DNA of 64,000 nucleotides, from contig NZ_MWVI01000076.1 of the NCBI RefSeq assembly GCF_002087295.1, forward strand, positions 1-64,000. The letters are read 5' to 3'. Numbering within the stretch: the first letter of the stretch is position 1; each line of letters begins with the position of its first letter. The DNA is from Vreelandella lionensis. Its GTDB lineage: Bacteria > Pseudomonadota > Gammaproteobacteria > Pseudomonadales > Halomonadaceae. The notes under the pieces are model-generated. The model made no database searches and had not been told where the DNA came from. It was given only the letters and a program-made list of their open reading frames with translations. This document shows, in pieces, positions 41,306 to 52,367 of the stretch. A program made the translations under genes and the position numbers.

Positions 41306-41960
41306 TGTGTCGCCTCCTCGGCGCCGAGATCGTCAAGCTTGAACTGCACGCCGTAAAGCGGCTGGTTCTGCGTTTGGGCGATAGACTGCGCGGTTTGCCA
41401 TGCATCGCGAGCCTGCTCTGGCTGGTTCTGAGCCAGGAAAGCATCGCCTCGCACGTTGGCTTGTTGAGCGGCCAGCGCATCGGAAATAGGCTGATCAAGA
41501 AGCGCTAGCGCGGCTTCCGGGTTACTTCAGCCACTTCAATGCGTGCCAAGCGCAGCCATGCCAGGCTTTGCACATAGCGGCGTGAGGAGTTGCTGGCCAC
41601 GTCCTGCAGTGCCTGCTTGGCCGCCGCAAGGTCGTCTTGCTGTACTGCGAGACGGGCCTCCAACAGCTGTGCCAGTTCGGCATACAGGGTGTTGCCGTAG
41701 TCGTCGGTAAGCTCATCAATCAGCGTTTGTGCCGCGCTTAACTGATCCCCTTCCAAGGTGGTGCCAGCGGTCATGTTGATGAGCTGCTGGTAACGGGCAG
41801 AAGCTGCCTCTGACTTACCCTCTTGGTAGTTCTGCCATGTGTTCCAACCAAAGACGCCCGCCGCAGCGAGAACGGCACCGGCAATCAGCGAGGTCCCGTT
41901 CTCTTTCCACCAGCGTTTGACGACTTCTAGCTGCTCTTCTTCGCTTCTCAGCTCCGCCAC
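41302..41960 (-). CDS. yfgM: YfgM-like ancillary SecYEG/BamB partner (frameshifted)
   Basis: About 219 residues when repaired. TPR_21-type protein with one N-terminal membrane anchor (LIAGAVLAAAGVFGWNTW, residues ~24-42) and a periplasmic helical repeat region (ASARYQQLINMT, AKQALQDVASNSSRRYV). GTG start at 41960 after CAGGAGG. A missing A near 41517-41522 shifts the frame after RIEVAEV; the other frame reads NPEAALALLDQPISDALAAQQANVRGD and ends EEATQ. E. coli YfgM associates with SecYEG and PpiD; the same role is inferred. Confidence 0.87.
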
Positions 41961-41984
41961 GGGCGGCCTCCTGTTCCATGAGTC

Positions 41985-42000
41985 AGCCGCATATGCGGCT
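41985..42000. repeat. 16-bp perfect palindrome between hisS and yfgM
   Basis: AGCCGCATATGCGGCT, followed at 42015-42036 by CTGCCC/GGGCAG arms. Both lie in the 80-base gap between hisS and yfgM. Without a T tract they look more like a processing hairpin or weak attenuator than a terminator. Confidence 0.4.
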
Positions 42001-42040
42001 AACGAGTATTCAGCTGCCCAGGCAGAGCCGGGCAGTTACG

Positions 42041-43348
42041 TTAATGAGACGATACGTTTGGCAGTAACTCGTGAAGCGTCTCGGCCAGCGCTGCCTGGGC
42101 GACCTGCTGCTGCTCACGATCATCGCGGAGAAATTTCAACGTGGCGGTTTGGTTGGCAAGCTCGTCCTCACCCAGCAGAATCGCCACCGGTGCAGCGCTC
42201 TTATCCGCCTTTTTCATTCGGCTTTTAAAGCTTCCGCCGCCGCAGTGTAGCTGTAAGCGTAGAGATGGCAGCGCGCTGCGCAGCTGCTCTGCCAGCATGA
42301 GTGCAGCAACAGTGGCGCTGTCATCCATGGGCACCAGATAGACATCGCATCCGCCCATGGCATCCGCTGGTACCAAATTCAGAGTTTCCAGCAGCAGTAC
42401 TAAGCGCTCAATACCCATGGCAAAGCCCACCGCGGGCGTGGGCTTGCCACCGAGCTGCTCGACCAAACCATCGTAGCGGCCACCGGCACATACGGTGCCT
42501 TGGCTACCTAGAGCAGTGGTGGTCCACTCAAATACGGTGCGGCAGTAGTAGTCCAGGCCGCGCACCAAGCGCGGGTTGACCACGTACGGAATACCGGCGG
42601 CATCCAGCATCGCTTTGAGCTGCTCGAAATGCGCGCGGGACTCGTCGTCCAGGTGATCCATCAACTGCGGGGCCGCGTTGAGCATCTCGGCCATATCCGG
42701 ATTTTTGGAGTCCAGAATGCGCAGCGGATTGCTGGTTAAGCGTCGTTTGGAGTCTTCATCGAGAACATCTTGGTGCTGCTCAAAGTAGGCCACCAGTTTG
42801 TCGCGGTAGGCGGCCCGCGCTTCAGCGGAACCCAGGGAGTTCAGCTCCAGGGTGACGTGCTCCATCAAGCCAAGCTCTTGCCATAGCCGTGCCGAGAGCA
42901 GTATGACTTCGGCATCGATGTCCGGGCCATCAAAGCCGTAGGTTTCCACGCCCACTTGGTGAAACTGACGATAACGCCCTTTCTGAGGCCGTTCGTGGCG
43001 GAACATCGGGCCTTGGTACCAAAGCCGCTGGGTTTGGTTATGCAGCAAGCCGTGTTCCATTGCCGCCCGCACGCAGCTGGCGGTGCCTTCAGGGCGCAGC
43101 GTCAGGCTGTCACCGTTGCGGTCGTCGAAGGTGTACATCTCTTTCTCGACGATATCGGTGACTTCGCCAATCGAGCGGGCAAACAGTGCCGTCTGTTCCA
43201 CGATCGGCGTACGAATTTCATCGAAGCCGTAGCGGTGCATCAATTGGCGTACTTTGCCCTCAAAAAATTGCCAGCGAGGGCTGTCGCTGGGCAATAGGTC
43301 GTTCATACCACGGATGGCTTGAATCTTTTTAGCGGCGGACTTGCTCAA
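42041..43348 (-). CDS. hisS: Histidyl-tRNA synthetase
   Basis: 435 residues; class II synthetase charging tRNA-His. RGMNDLLP at the N terminus, motif 2 around [24 protein letters not shown], the histidine-specific [13 protein letters not shown] and [13 protein letters not shown], and motif 3 GFAMGIERL are all present, with the C-terminal anticodon-binding domain from about residue 335. Start is TTG 43348 with AAGGAG six bases before, an uncommon start codon. Intact; lies between ispG and yfgM. Confidence 0.96.
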   Translation of the reverse strand: MSKSAAKKIQAIRGMNDLLPSDSPRWQFFEGKVRQLMHRYGFDEIRTPIVEQTALFARSIGEVTDIVEKEMYTFDDRNGDSLTLRPEGTASCVRAAMEHGLLHNQTQRLWYQGPMFRHERPQKGRYRQFHQVGVETYGFDGPDIDAEVILLSARLWQELGLMEHVTLELNSLGSAEARAAYRDKLVAYFEQHQDVLDEDSKRRLTSNPLRILDSKNPDMAEMLNAAPQLMDHLDDESRAHFEQLKAMLDAAGIPYVVNPRLVRGLDYYCRTVFEWTTTALGSQGTVCAGGRYDGLVEQLGGKPTPAVGFAMGIERLVLLLETLNLVPADAMGGCDVYLVPMDDSATVAALMLAEQLRSALPSLRLQLHCGGGSFKSRMKKADKSAAPVAILLGEDELANQTATLKFLRDDREQQQVAQAALAETLHELLPNVSSH

Positions 43349-43417
43349 TGAAAACTCCTTTTAGGGGCGGCAGCGCAGAAGGCGGGAGGTACACCGCCTC
43401 TGCCAGCGAGGTAGGCG

Positions 43418-44545
43418 TTAAACGCTGCGCGCAATCGTATTCTCTTGCTGCTGCTCTTTTTGGCGCACTTTATCGCGGATCAGCTTTTCCAGATCGTCCA
43501 CCAGGTGATCGTTGCGCAGCTTACTCGCCGGTTTGCCATCGAATGTAGACCAAGTTGGCTGGTGAGCCGCCGGTTAGGCCGATATCGGTCTCTTTAGCTT
43601 CGCCGGGGCCGTTGACCACACAGCCAATCACCGAGACATCCAGCGGCGTCATCACATCTTCCAGGCGCTCTTCAAGCTGGTTCATGGTGCTGATGACGTC
43701 AAAGTTCTGTCGCGAGCAGCTGGGACAGGCGATGAAGTTAATGCCCTTGGCGCGCAGCTTCAGGCTCTTGAGCATATCGAATCCGACCTTGATCTCTTCC
43801 ACCGGGTCGGCAGCCAGCGAGACGCGGATGGTGTCGCCGATACCGTCCATCAACAGCATGCCTAGGCCAATGGAGGACTTCACTGTGCCCGAGCGCAGGC
43901 CGCCCGCTTCGGTAATGCCCAAGTGCAGCGGCTGCTCGATGCGGGTGGCAAGGTCGCGGTAGGCGGCCACCGCCATAAACACATCAACGCTTTTACGCTG
44001 ACTTTATATTCCTGGAAATCGAGGCGGTCCAGGTGGTCAATATGGCGCATGGCAGACTCGACCAGCGCGGCGGGCGTAGGCTCGCCGTACTTCTTTTGCA
44101 GATCTTTTTCCAGCGACCCGGCGTTCACCCCGATACGGATTGGAATGCCGTGGTCGCGGGCGGCGCTCACTACCGCACGCACGCGGTCTTCCCGGCCAAT
44201 GTTGCCGGGGTTGATGCGTAGGCAATCCACCCCCAGTTCGGCCACGCGCAGGGCGATTTTGTAATCGAAATGAATGTCGGCAACGAGGGGGACGGCTACG
44301 CGCTGCTTGATTTTGCCGAAGGCTTCAGCGGCGTCCATATCCGGCACGGAGACGCGTACGATATCCGCCCCGGCTTTTTCCAACTGTTGGATCTGGCCGA
44401 CAGTGGCGTCCACATCCAGGGTATTGGTGTTGGTCATGCTCTGTACGGAAATCGGCGCATCGCCGCCCACGGCCACATTGCCAACATGAATTTGGCGTGA
44501 CAGACGGCGTTTAATCGGAGAAGGGGCGTGCATAAGACGGGTCAC
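43418..44545 (-). CDS. ispG: 4-hydroxy-3-methylbut-2-enyl diphosphate synthase (two frameshifts)
   Basis: About 375 residues when repaired. [4Fe-4S] enzyme of the MEP isoprenoid pathway. N-terminal TIM barrel: [49 protein letters not shown] missing base at about 43990 separates KVSVKA from [13 protein letters not shown]. Then [22 protein letters not shown] and [18 protein letters not shown] give the cluster cysteines. An extra C near 43540 diverts the end; corrected, it reads [18 protein letters not shown] and stops at 43418. GTG start overlaps the rodZ stop. The pathway is essential, so both breaks are probably errors. Confidence 0.94.
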
Positions 44546-45525
44546 TCTCCCAGGGTAAAACGAGCAACGTTATTAGCACCGGCGCGCTCGGCAAGGTTCA
44601 CGACCTCACCTTGGTAGCGCAGTTCTACACCGGTGGCGTTGCCGACGGTTAAACGAAAAGGCGGCTCGCCCTCAACGCTCGCGGTGGTGCCGGGGGTTTG
44701 TAGGCCGACAAACACACGCTGGTTGTTGGCATCGAAAATCTCTGTCCAGGACTGCTCGTTAAACGTCAGCTCCAGCAAGTTGGGGTTAGCAGCGGGGGCG
44801 GCATCGGTCACCTCTTCAGCAGGCGCCTCAGCTACATCGGTCGCTGCGTCGGCGTCAACCGCTGGGGCCGCGGGTTCGTCGCTAGTGGCAGCGGTTGGCT
44901 CATCGTTGTCAGCAGCGGGCGCACTGCTATCGCTAATATCGCTGTCGGCGGGCTCGTCGCTGACCACATCGTTAGTCAACTCCTCCGTTGCGGCGGGCTC
45001 AGGTGTGACCACCGGAGTAGGCTCTGGAGCTGGCTCGGGTTCGCTGATGGGCGCTTCGTTCTCTTCCATAGCGGGTGAGGCGCCGATGCTCGGCGGCTCG
45101 CTGCCACCTCTGCTTTGCCACCAAGCAACCGTCACGGCAATCAGCCCGGCAATCACCAGCAGAGTGACTAACTTAAAGAGCCATGCGCCTACTTTGGATG
45201 GCGGCTTAGTCACGGTAACCGGGGCCACCTTGCGTTCGGCATCACTGGTGCCGTGGCGAACCTGGTAAGCCTCAAGCACCACACGTTCGTCCATGCCTAA
45301 ATATTTGGCATAGGCGCGCAAGTAGCCGCGACGATACGCAGCGACAGGAATCTCTTCGTAATTATCGCGCTCTAGGCCATCCACCACAGCAGGGCGCAGG
45401 TTCAGTGCTCGGGCGGCATCCGTCAGCGGGACGCCCAGCGATTCGCGTTGACGAGAAAGCAACTCACCGGGGGTTGCTGTGCTGTGGGCCGTAGTAACGC
45501 TATCTTGTAACTGTGTGTCGCTCAT
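44542..45525 (-). CDS. rodZ: Cytoskeletal protein RodZ
   Basis: 327 residues. An N-terminal HTH_25 domain (about 18-90: [33 protein letters not shown]) binds MreB in the cytoplasm; a membrane helix lies at about 113-135 ([21 protein letters not shown]). A long Ala/Pro/Glu/Asp-rich linker (about 140-250) leads to a periplasmic DUF4115 domain ([22 protein letters not shown]). The protein supports rod shape and cell-wall elongation. The acidic linker fits an extracytoplasmic segment of a salt-adapted organism. Start follows AAGGATG. Intact. Confidence 0.93.
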   Translation of the reverse strand: MSDTQLQDSVTTAHSTATPGELLSRQRESLGVPLTDAARALNLRPAVVDGLERDNYEEIPVAAYRRGYLRAYAKYLGMDERVVLEAYQVRHGTSDAERKVAPVTVTKPPSKVGAWLFKLVTLLVIAGLIAVTVAWWQSRGGSEPPSIGASPAMEENEAPISEPEPAPEPTPVVTPEPAATEELTNDVVSDEPADSDISDSSAPAADNDEPTAATSDEPAAPAVDADAATDVAEAPAEEVTDAAPAANPNLLELTFNEQSWTEIFDANNQRVFVGLQTPGTTASVEGEPPFRLTVGNATGVELRYQGEVVNLAERAGANNVARFTLGE

Positions 45526-45565
45526 AGCTGAGCATCCTTCAATAATGTGGTGATCAGGGCGGCAA

Positions 45566-46300
45566 TCAGTTGTTTAGCAAGCGCTGGTAGTCGGCAGCCG
45601 CGGCGTCGTCACCGCGGGCGAGGGCGACATCAATCGCCAGTTCCAGTGCCGCTGGGTCTGGGCCGGCTAACTGCAGATAGTTCTGCAGCGGTGCCCAGGC
45701 CTGATCATAATTGCCCTGTGAAACTTCCAGTTCGGCTAACATTAAATACCCGCGTGGGTTGCGCGGGTCGATATTTTGCGCGCGTTGCAAACGTTCGCGC
45801 GCTTTATCAAATTCGTCTATTGCCAAATAGCACTGCCCCAGGTTGGTAAATAGCTGGGCACGATTGGCGTACTGGGCATCCTGAGATGCTATTTCTAACT
45901 GTTCGCAGGCCTGTGGAAACTGCGCCTGCTGATACAAAAACGCGGCGTAGTTGTTACGCGCGCGAGTAAACGAGGGCGCTGCATTCAACGCCTGCTGGAA
46001 GTAGCGGTTGGCAAGATCGCTCTCTCCCTGCTGTTGATAGACCAGCGCGAGCGCCTGAAGTGCCTCAGGGTGGCGCGGGTCCAGTTCAAGAGCACGATCA
46101 AGGGCATTCAACGCGCGGGGCAGGTTATCACGCTCTAGGTAGGCGACGCCAAGCTGGGTGTAGGCTTCTGCCGCGCCGGGGTTGGCGTCGTCACTGATCC
46201 CTTGGCCAGAGGTGGCACAGCCCGCCAGCAGCAGGCTGCCAGCAAGCACGGACAGCATGGGCATCCTAAAAAGGGTAATGCGCCTGCGGTGACCGATCAT
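45566..46300 (-). CDS. pilW: Type IV pilus biogenesis/stability lipoprotein PilW (PilF)
   Basis: 244 residues. Signal peptide with lipobox SLLLAGC, then about five TPR units (AAEAYTQLGVAYLERDNLPRA, HPEALQALALVYQQQG, TRARNNYAAFLYQQ, RAQLFTNLGQCYLAI, PRGYLMLAELEVSQG). PilW/PilF is the pilotin that places the PilQ secretin in the outer membrane. Its position between rlmN and rodZ is the standard one. AGAGGG precedes the ATG. With dprA in the window this is compatible with competence, but no other pilus gene is present. Confidence 0.92.
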   Translation of the reverse strand: MIGHRRRITLFRMPMLSVLAGSLLLAGCATSGQGISDDANPGAAEAYTQLGVAYLERDNLPRALNALDRALELDPRHPEALQALALVYQQQGESDLANRYFQQALNAAPSFTRARNNYAAFLYQQAQFPQACEQLEIASQDAQYANRAQLFTNLGQCYLAIDEFDKARERLQRAQNIDPRNPRGYLMLAELEVSQGNYDQAWAPLQNYLQLAGPDPAALELAIDVALARGDDAAAADYQRLLNN

Positions 46301-46418
46301 CTACGCCCTCTTGAGTCGAAACTATTGAGCCAGTGCTGCAAGGTGGATGCTTTGTAAGCACCCGGCAAAAGCGTGTCCATCAAAGCGCTGTGTCAGGTGG
46401 ATGTCAAGACAGCAGCGA

Positions 46419-47603
46419 TTAGTCAGCGTCAAGCTGAACGGACTGAATATAGCGTGCGCTACGCTTGGTACGGTCTTTTACGCGGCCCACTAGCTGACCA
46501 CAGGCGGCATCAATATCGTCACCACGGGTCATGCGCACGGTAGCGTTGTACTCTAAGTCGTACAGCCACTGTTGGAAGCGCATCACTTGGTTACGCGATG
46601 GCTTCTCGTAACCTGAGTTCGGGAAAGGGTTAAACGGAATCAGGTTGATTTTACACGGCAGCTCTTTGAGCAAAGCGGCCAGCTGTTCGGCGTGCTCTTG
46701 CTGATCGTTGACGTCTTTGATTAGCGTGTACTCAATCGTGACCTGACGGTTATCAGGGCACTTGGCCAGATAACGGTGGCAGGCATCCAGCAGCGCACGA
46801 ATATTGTACTTACGGTTGATCGGTACTAGCTCGTTGCGCAGCTCATCGGTGGAGGCGTGCAGCGAGATAGCAAGGCTCACATCCATCTCATCGCCCAGCT
46901 TGTCAATCATCGGTACAACACCCGATGTAGAGAGCGTGACGCGGCGCTTGGAGAGCCCATAACCGTTATCGTCGAGCATCAGCTTCATGGCGGGCACGAC
47001 GTTATCGAAATTGAGCAGCGGTTCGCCCATACCCATCATGACCACGTTGGTCACCGGGCGATTGGCGGTATCACGGCGCGGGCCAACACTGCGTTGGGCA
47101 ACCCACACCTGGCCGATAATCTCGGCGGCGGTTAAGTTACGCTGGAAGCCCTGTTTACCGGTAGAGCAGAAGCTACAGTCCAGCGAACAACCCACTTGGG
47201 AAGAGACACACAGCGTGCGCCGCTTACCGTTTTCAGCGGGAATCAGCACCGTTTCTACGTAGCTGCCATCCTCAACCTCTAACACCCATTTACGGGTGCC
47301 GTCGCTGGAAGTGCCTTCGTAGACAACGCCCGGGCCGCGAATTTCAGCGACTTGGGAGAGCTTGTCGCGCAGCGGTTTCGACAGGTTGGTCATCGCCGTG
47401 AAGTCGTCGATGCCTTCCTGGTGAATCCACTTCATCACCTGAGTGGCGCGGAATTTCTTTTCGCCAATTGACAAAAAGAAAGCTTCCATCTGCTCGCGGG
47501 AAAGCCCCAGCAGGTTCTGGCGTGCCGGTGCCGCTTGTTGGGCAGTCGCGCGGTCAGGAGTCGTGTTGGGGGCAGGCGTATGTTGAGCTACGGTGGTGGT
47601 CAT
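46419..47603 (-). CDS. rlmN: Dual-specificity RNA methyltransferase RlmN
   Basis: 394 residues; radical-SAM enzyme forming m2A2503 in 23S rRNA and m2A37 in some tRNAs. [20 protein letters not shown] holds the CX3CX2C iron-sulfur motif; [16 protein letters not shown] is the SAM GGE-like motif; the methyl-carrying Cys is in [12 protein letters not shown] near the C terminus. An N-terminal Gln/Pro/Thr-rich leader of about 30 residues precedes the usual [14 protein letters not shown]. Intact. Confidence 0.96.
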   Translation of the reverse strand: MTTTVAQHTPAPNTTPDRATAQQAAPARQNLLGLSREQMEAFFLSIGEKKFRATQVMKWIHQEGIDDFTAMTNLSKPLRDKLSQVAEIRGPGVVYEGTSSDGTRKWVLEVEDGSYVETVLIPAENGKRRTLCVSSQVGCSLDCSFCSTGKQGFQRNLTAAEIIGQVWVAQRSVGPRRDTANRPVTNVVMMGMGEPLLNFDNVVPAMKLMLDDNGYGLSKRRVTLSTSGVVPMIDKLGDEMDVSLAISLHASTDELRNELVPINRKYNIRALLDACHRYLAKCPDNRQVTIEYTLIKDVNDQQEHAEQLAALLKELPCKINLIPFNPFPNSGYEKPSRNQVMRFQQWLYDLEYNATVRMTRGDDIDAACGQLVGRVKDRTKRSARYIQSVQLDAD

Positions 47604-47625
47604 GGCGGTCAGCGTTCAGAAAGAG

Positions 47626-47644
47626 GCGGGGGCAAAGCCCCCGC
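47626..47644 (-). terminator. Hairpin between ndk and rlmN
   Basis: GCGGGGGC-AAA-GCCCCCGC, followed on the minus strand by CTCTTTCTG. It could partly terminate the ndk transcript before rlmN; the T tract is weak. Confidence 0.5.
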
Positions 47645-47686
47645 GGAAAATGGCCGGCAACGAAGGTTGAAACGGCGGCGCTTGGT

Positions 47687-48112
47687 TTAGCGCGGGCAGA
47701 TTTCGTCGTTACCGAAGAAGTAGCTAATTTCGCGCTCAGCGCTTTCCGGAGAATCAGAGCCATGGACAGCGTTGGCGTCGATTGTTTCCGCAAAGTCAGC
47801 GCGAATGGTGCCCGGAGCGGCTTCTTTCGGGTTGGTAGCACCCATCAGCTCACGGTTTTTAGCGCTGGCGCCTTCGCCTTCCAGCACTTGTACCACTACC
47901 GGGCCAGAGGTCATGAAGCCAACTAGGTCTTTGAAGAAGGGACGCTCTTTGTGCTCAGCGTAGAAACCGCCCACTTTCTCTTCAGAGAGGTGCATCATTT
48001 TAGCGGCTACGACGTTCAGGCCCGCTTTTTCAAAGCGTGCAATGATGTCGCCAATGGCATTTTTAGCAACGGCATCGGGCTTGATGATGGAAAGAGTACG
48101 TTCAGTCGCCAT
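47687..48112 (-). CDS. ndk: Nucleoside diphosphate kinase
   Basis: 141 residues, the usual length. Transfers the terminal phosphate between nucleoside triphosphates through a phosphohistidine. The active-site His is in [21 protein letters not shown] at the start, [18 protein letters not shown] and [18 protein letters not shown] are diagnostic. AAGGAG precedes the start. Intact, between iscA and rlmN. Confidence 0.97.
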   Translation of the reverse strand: MATERTLSIIKPDAVAKNAIGDIIARFEKAGLNVVAAKMMHLSEEKVGGFYAEHKERPFFKDLVGFMTSGPVVVQVLEGEGASAKNRELMGATNPKEAAPGTIRADFAETIDANAVHGSDSPESAEREISYFFGNDEICPR

Positions 48113-48147
48113 GCAGAAATCTCCTTAAAAGGGATAAAGCAGAAATT

Positions 48148-48171
48148 GCCGCCCCGGAAAGCCGGGGCGGC
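48148..48171 (-). terminator. Strong hairpin in iscA-ndk gap
   Basis: GCCGCCCCGG and CCGGGGCGGC (10-bp stem, loop of four) between the end of iscA and the start of ndk, followed on the minus strand by AATTTCTGCTTT. Likely terminates or attenuates the isc transcript, making ndk expression separate. Confidence 0.6.
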
Positions 48172-48290
48172 GCAGGAAAAAGTTGGTCGGCTAGGGCCGT
48201 ATGTTGCATCGGCTGCCGAGTGGCCGCGATTATAGCGCCTCCCGGGGGGTATGAATACCGGTTATATGCGCAACAGCCACGGCGGATAGC

Positions 48291-48617
48291 TTAGACTGTG
48301 AAGCTTTCACCGCAGCCGCACTGGTCTTTTACATTGGGGTTGTTGAAGCGGAAAAAGCGATTCAAGCCTTCGTTGACGTAATCCACTTCGCTGCCGTCTA
48401 GCATCTCGACGGCATCAGGAGCCACGTAGACGCTTGCGCCGTGATCTTCGAAACGCACATCGTCATCCTGTGCTTCATCGGCAAAATCAAGCACATAGCT
48501 GTAGCCGGAACAGCCGCTGGGTTTAACGGATACCCGCAGGCCTAGACCCTGGCCGCGCTCGTCGAGCACACGCTGAATTTGTTCAGCTGCAGCGGGCGTA
48601 ATGTTTAGTGTTGCCAT
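48291..48617 (-). CDS. iscA: Iron-sulfur cluster assembly protein IscA
   Basis: 108 residues, A-type carrier. The three invariant cysteines are in KPSGCSGYSY and QCGCGESFTV. It would pass or insert clusters into apoproteins. It follows iscS by about 55 bases; iscU, which normally sits between them, is not present. The acidic insertion FADEAQDDDVRFED is the ordinary family region. AAAGGAGA precedes the start. Could also be called ErpA-like, but the operon favours IscA. Confidence 0.88.
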   Translation of the reverse strand: MATLNITPAAAEQIQRVLDERGQGLGLRVSVKPSGCSGYSYVLDFADEAQDDDVRFEDHGASVYVAPDAVEMLDGSEVDYVNEGLNRFFRFNNPNVKDQCGCGESFTV

Positions 48618-48671
48618 GGAGCGTTCTCCTTTAAGAAGTCGTTAGCAGTGCGTCAGGAGAGCGTCAGCCGC

Positions 48672-49848
48672 CTAACGTGCGGTCGCACGTAAGCCGCTCA
48701 CCGCGTGGCGCAGTAGGGTTAATGCGTGGTCGATATCGGCCTCTTGGGTAAAGCGCCCAAAGCTAATACGCAGCGATGAGAGCGCGAGCCGACGGGGCGT
48801 ACCAATGCCCAATAGTACATAAGACGGGTCAACGCTTGCCGAGTTGCAGGCAGAGCCGGTAGACACGGCCACATCCCGTAGCGCCATCAGCAGTGCCTCG
48901 CCATCCACGCCTTCAAACGCCAAGTTCAAGATGTTGGGAACGGCGTTCTCCAGTGGGGAGTTGGGGATGATGCCTTCCAGGTTTGATAAGCCGCTTAGAA
49001 AGCGTTCGCGTAGCGCCGCAATATGGGCCTGATCCGCGTCCTGCTGCTGTTGCATGACGTTAAACGCTTCACCCATCCCGGCAATCTGATGAGTAGGCAG
49101 CGTGCCGGAGCGCATGCCGCGCTCGTGGCCGCCACCATGAATGAGTGCCTCGACGCGAATATCCGGGTGGCGTTTCACATACAGAGCGCCGACCCCTTTA
49201 GGCCCGTAGGCTTTGTGGCCTGATAGCGACATCAAATCAATATGCGGAGGCGACCTCGTCGAGCGGAATACGCACCACCGCCTGGGCGGCATCGGTGTGG
49301 AACGCCGCCCCGAACTCATGGGTGACTTCCGCTAGGGCGGCAATATCATGAATGCTGCCTAGCTAATTATTCACCGCCATTAGCGATACCAGTGCCGTGT
49401 CGTCGCGCATGGCGGCACGCAGTTGCTCAGGGGTGATGCGTCCATCGCGCCCTGGGGTTAGCCAGGTGATCTCGAAGCCTTCGCTCTCCAGTGCCTTGGC
49501 GGTGTCTACCACCGCTTTATGCTCAATGCTGGAAGTGACAAGGTGCATGCCACGTTCGCGGTTAGCACGCATAAAGCCAATCAGCGCTAGGTTATTGGCT
49601 TCGGTGGCGCCACTGGTCCAGACGATTTCACGCGGATCAGCGCCGATCATATCGGCCACTTGGCGGCGCGCCTGTTCCACCACCTGCTCGGCCTGCCAGC
49701 CCAGCATATGGCTGCGGGAAGCGGGGTTGGCGAACAGCTGGTCTACCGTGAGGTAGCGCTGCATAACCTCAGCCACACGACCATCGACCGGCGTCGTGGC
49801 GGCATAATCGAGATAAATGGGCCGCGCGGGAGTGGAGGTCATCGTCAT
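48672..49848 (-). CDS. iscS: Cysteine desulfurase IscS (in-frame TAG and frameshift)
   Basis: About 391 codons when repaired. PLP enzyme releasing sulfur from cysteine for Fe-S clusters and tRNA thiolation. [13 protein letters not shown] at the N terminus, [32 protein letters not shown], the PLP lysine in [12 protein letters not shown] and the catalytic Cys in [10 protein letters not shown]. At 49363-49365 TAG replaces the expected Glu codon in AVNNELG; a one-base shift near 49245 follows (LDEV versus HIDLMSL). ATG 49848 ([15 protein letters not shown]) is chosen; 49842 is an alternative. Essential-type gene, so errors are suspected. Confidence 0.92.
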
Positions 49849-49873
49849 AGATTCCAGCGTGCAGTAAATACCT

Positions 49874-50341
49874 TCAAAGGGAAGACGCGAGGATGCCAGC
49901 ATCGACCCGCTGTTTTTGCCGGGTAGCGATGCGGATCACATCAGGGCGCTGTATCAACTGCGCCAGCGTAATATCGTCGAGAAAACTGCGAATTTGCCCG
50001 GATAGCTCGCACCATAAATGGTGCGTTAAACAGGTGTCGCCCTGCTGGCAGTCGGATAGCCCCTGGCAGCGGGTCGCGTCGACGGTTTCGTTGACTGCAT
50101 CAATCACCAGAGAGACGCTGATCTCCTCTCGTGCTTTGGCCAGTAGGTAACCGCGACCCGGCCCGCGCACGCTGCTAACTAGCCCCGCCCGGCGCAGCCT
50201 TGCGAAGAGTTGCTCCAGGTAAGAGAGCGAGATCTCCTGTCGCTGGGAGATATCTCCCAGGCTGGTAGGGCCGCTGGGGGCGTTAAGCGCCAAATCCAGC
50301 ATGGCCGTAACGGCGTAACGGCCTTTTGTCGTCAAGCGCAT
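49874..50341 (-). CDS. iscR: Fe-S cluster-sensing regulator IscR
   Basis: 155-residue Rrf2-family winged-helix repressor. [18 protein letters not shown], the recognition helix in [28 protein letters not shown], and the three cluster ligands spaced as C-x5-C-x5-C ([13 protein letters not shown]). It senses [2Fe-2S] status and represses its own operon. GAGGT precedes the start. The promoter upstream overlaps the 3' end of cysE. Intact. Confidence 0.95.
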   Translation of the reverse strand: MRLTTKGRYAVTAMLDLALNAPSGPTSLGDISQRQEISLSYLEQLFARLRRAGLVSSVRGPGRGYLLAKAREEISVSLVIDAVNETVDATRCQGLSDCQQGDTCLTHHLWCELSGQIRSFLDDITLAQLIQRPDVIRIATRQKQRVDAGILASSL

Positions 50342-50393
50342 AGCAGGTACCTCGTCGCTGAGCTTTCAGCGCGCTGGCAGCAAATGTTGCGCC

Positions 50394-50422
50394 ATTATGG
50401 AAATCCTGAGTGCGTTGGTCAA
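50394..50422 (-). promoter_or_regulatory. iscR promoter
   Basis: TTGACC, 17 bases, CATAAT on the minus strand, about 50 bases upstream of the iscR ATG: a good sigma-70 promoter. The flanking ATAGTTGAC...CTCAGGAT partly resembles an IscR type 1 site, which would allow autorepression. Confidence 0.65.
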
Positions 50423-51282
50423 CTATTGCGCGTGGTGCTGCTTTCCGGTGATGGGCTGCTGCGCTCCTGGGCAGTATGACCAAGGCCAGGGCAGCCGGTA
50501 TCGTTTTCATCCAGAATATCGGCAAAGTCCTCATCTCGCAGAGCCGGTAACTGGCCATCGCGGTAGTTGGCATCGAGCTTGCGAAGCGTTGAGCACATGC
50601 GCTCGATACGCTCGTCCACGGCGTGCATGTGATCGAGCATGGCCTGCATCGAACGCGCCACCGGGTCGGGCATGTCTTGGCTGACGCCATAGGCATCGAA
50701 ACCAAACTTCTGGCAGATGGCTTCCCGTCGGGCCGGGTCGATATCCAGCGCCTCTTCCACATCCGGGTCGGCGCGTTTGACGATTTTGCCGGGAATGCCG
50801 ACTACGGTCGCTCCAGCCGGTACTTCTTTGGTCACCACTGCGTTAGAGCCAATTTTGGCGCCTGCGCCCACGGTAAACGGCCCCAGTATCTTGGCGCCGG
50901 CACCAACAATCACACCATCTTCCAGCGTAGGGTGACGTTTGCCTTTGTTCCAACTGGTGCCGCCCAGCGTCACGCCTTGGTAGAGCGTGACGTTATCGCC
51001 CACCTGTGCGGTTTCACCAATCACCACGCCCATGCCATGGTCGATAAAAAAGCGCCGCCCAATGGTTGCACCTGGGTGGATTTCAATGCCGGTGAGCCAG
51101 CGGGAGAAGGTCGATAGCGTCCGTGCCAGCCACTTAAAGTTCTTTTTCCACAGCCAGTGGCCGCAGCGGTGTAGCAGCAGGGCGTGTAGGCCGGGATAGT
51201 TGGTCAGCACCTCAAGAAAGTTACGTGCCGCTGGGTCGCGGTCAAATACGCTATTGATGTCTTCACGCAGGCGTTGAAACAT
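50419..51282 (-). CDS. cysE: Serine O-acetyltransferase
   Basis: 287 residues. Forms O-acetylserine for cysteine synthesis. The N-terminal helical domain begins [21 protein letters not shown]; a left-handed beta-helix of hexapeptide repeats covers about 65-170 ([64 protein letters not shown] in pieces). The C-terminal extension after residue ~180 is long, as in the EpsC-type enzymes. It directly precedes iscR, linking cysteine supply to IscS-driven cluster assembly. Confidence 0.95.
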   Translation of the reverse strand: MFQRLREDINSVFDRDPAARNFLEVLTNYPGLHALLLHRCGHWLWKKNFKWLARTLSTFSRWLTGIEIHPGATIGRRFFIDHGMGVVIGETAQVGDNVTLYQGVTLGGTSWNKGKRHPTLEDGVIVGAGAKILGPFTVGAGAKIGSNAVVTKEVPAGATVVGIPGKIVKRADPDVEEALDIDPARREAICQKFGFDAYGVSQDMPDPVARSMQAMLDHMHAVDERIERMCSTLRKLDANYRDGQLPALRDEDFADILDENDTGCPGLGHTAQERSSPSPESSTTRNS

Positions 51283-51446
51283 GGGTGATCCTTGGGCGTT
51301 AAGGGAGGCAGCAGCAATACAGTATTGGAATATGGTGAGTGCAAAGCGGCAGTCGAAAAGGCGATGTTGGGGCGCGTTGTTGTAACTTCAAGTTTAGGCC
51401 ATTGCCGCTTTGCTGGCGCCTCTTGTGATTAGTACGCCGTTATGTG

Positions 51447-52227
51447 CTATGCGGATTTGTCGGCGTTCTCTTGGTTCACACTACCGGTTCCACTCTTTTT
51501 AGCGGCTTTTTCAGTCGCCGAGAGAATGCCGCGCAGAATGTTCATCTCCATCTTTTCAGGCCGTGCCCGTAAATAGAGGCGTCGCAAGCGTGCCATGAGC
51601 TGGCGCGGCTGGGCAGGGTCGTGAAACTCGATGGCGATTAGCGCCCGCTCTAAGTGCTCGAAGTAGCGCTCAAGCTCTTCGTGGGTCGCTAGCTCGTCAT
51701 TATCATCGGCAGCAGTTGGGGCATCTGCCTGGCTTAGCCACGCCATGCGACACTCGTAGGCCACCACTTGAACCGCCGCGGCAAGGTTGAGCGAGCTAAA
51801 ATCAGCGTTGGTCGGAATATGCACATGGGCATGGCAGCGCTGCAGCTCGGCGTTGGTTAAGCCGCTGTCTTCACGGCCAAACACCAGCGCCACACGGGCA
51901 TTTTCTGGCTGGCATTCGCCGGGTAGGCGCTCGGCAAGTTCCCGAGGCGATATCATCGGCCAGGGCAGCGTGCGCGAGCGGGCGCTGGCGGCAAACAGCC
52001 AGCGTGCAATCGGCCACGGCTTCTTCAAGTGTGGCGTGCACGGTGGCTTGGTGAAGCAGGTGATCGGCACCTGAGGCGCGAGAAATACTGTCTTGAGTGA
52101 TGATGTCGCAGCGAGGAGCGACCAGGGCTAAATCCGCTAAGCCCATGTTATGCATGGCGCGTGCCACGCCGCCAATGTTGCCTGGGTGGCTGGTGCCAAT
52201 TAGAACAATTCGAATGCGCTCAAGCAT
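51447..52227 (-). CDS. trmJ: tRNA 2'-O-methyltransferase TrmJ (frameshifted)
   Basis: About 260 residues when repaired. SPOUT-class enzyme methylating the ribose of position 32 in tRNA. ATG 52227 gives MLERIRIVLIGTSHPGNIGGVARAM, the family start; then a break near 52000, where one frame ends in VCRQRP and the other resumes ARSRTLPWPMISPRELAERLPG. The knot region VALVFGREDSGLTNAELQRCH and LNLAAAVQVVAYECRMA follow. Divergent from suhB, conserved beside cysE. Confidence 0.92.
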
Positions 52228-52367
52228 AGTAGGCCCGGTGTAAGTGCGTAAAACGCGCAGTTTAGCATGAGTCGATGGCATGCCCGAGGGGCCTCTGGTA
52301 GAATTGCCCGCCAAAAGGCGTATTGCGCCTGACCCGTTCTTTAACATCACTGTGACAAGGCCCGATC

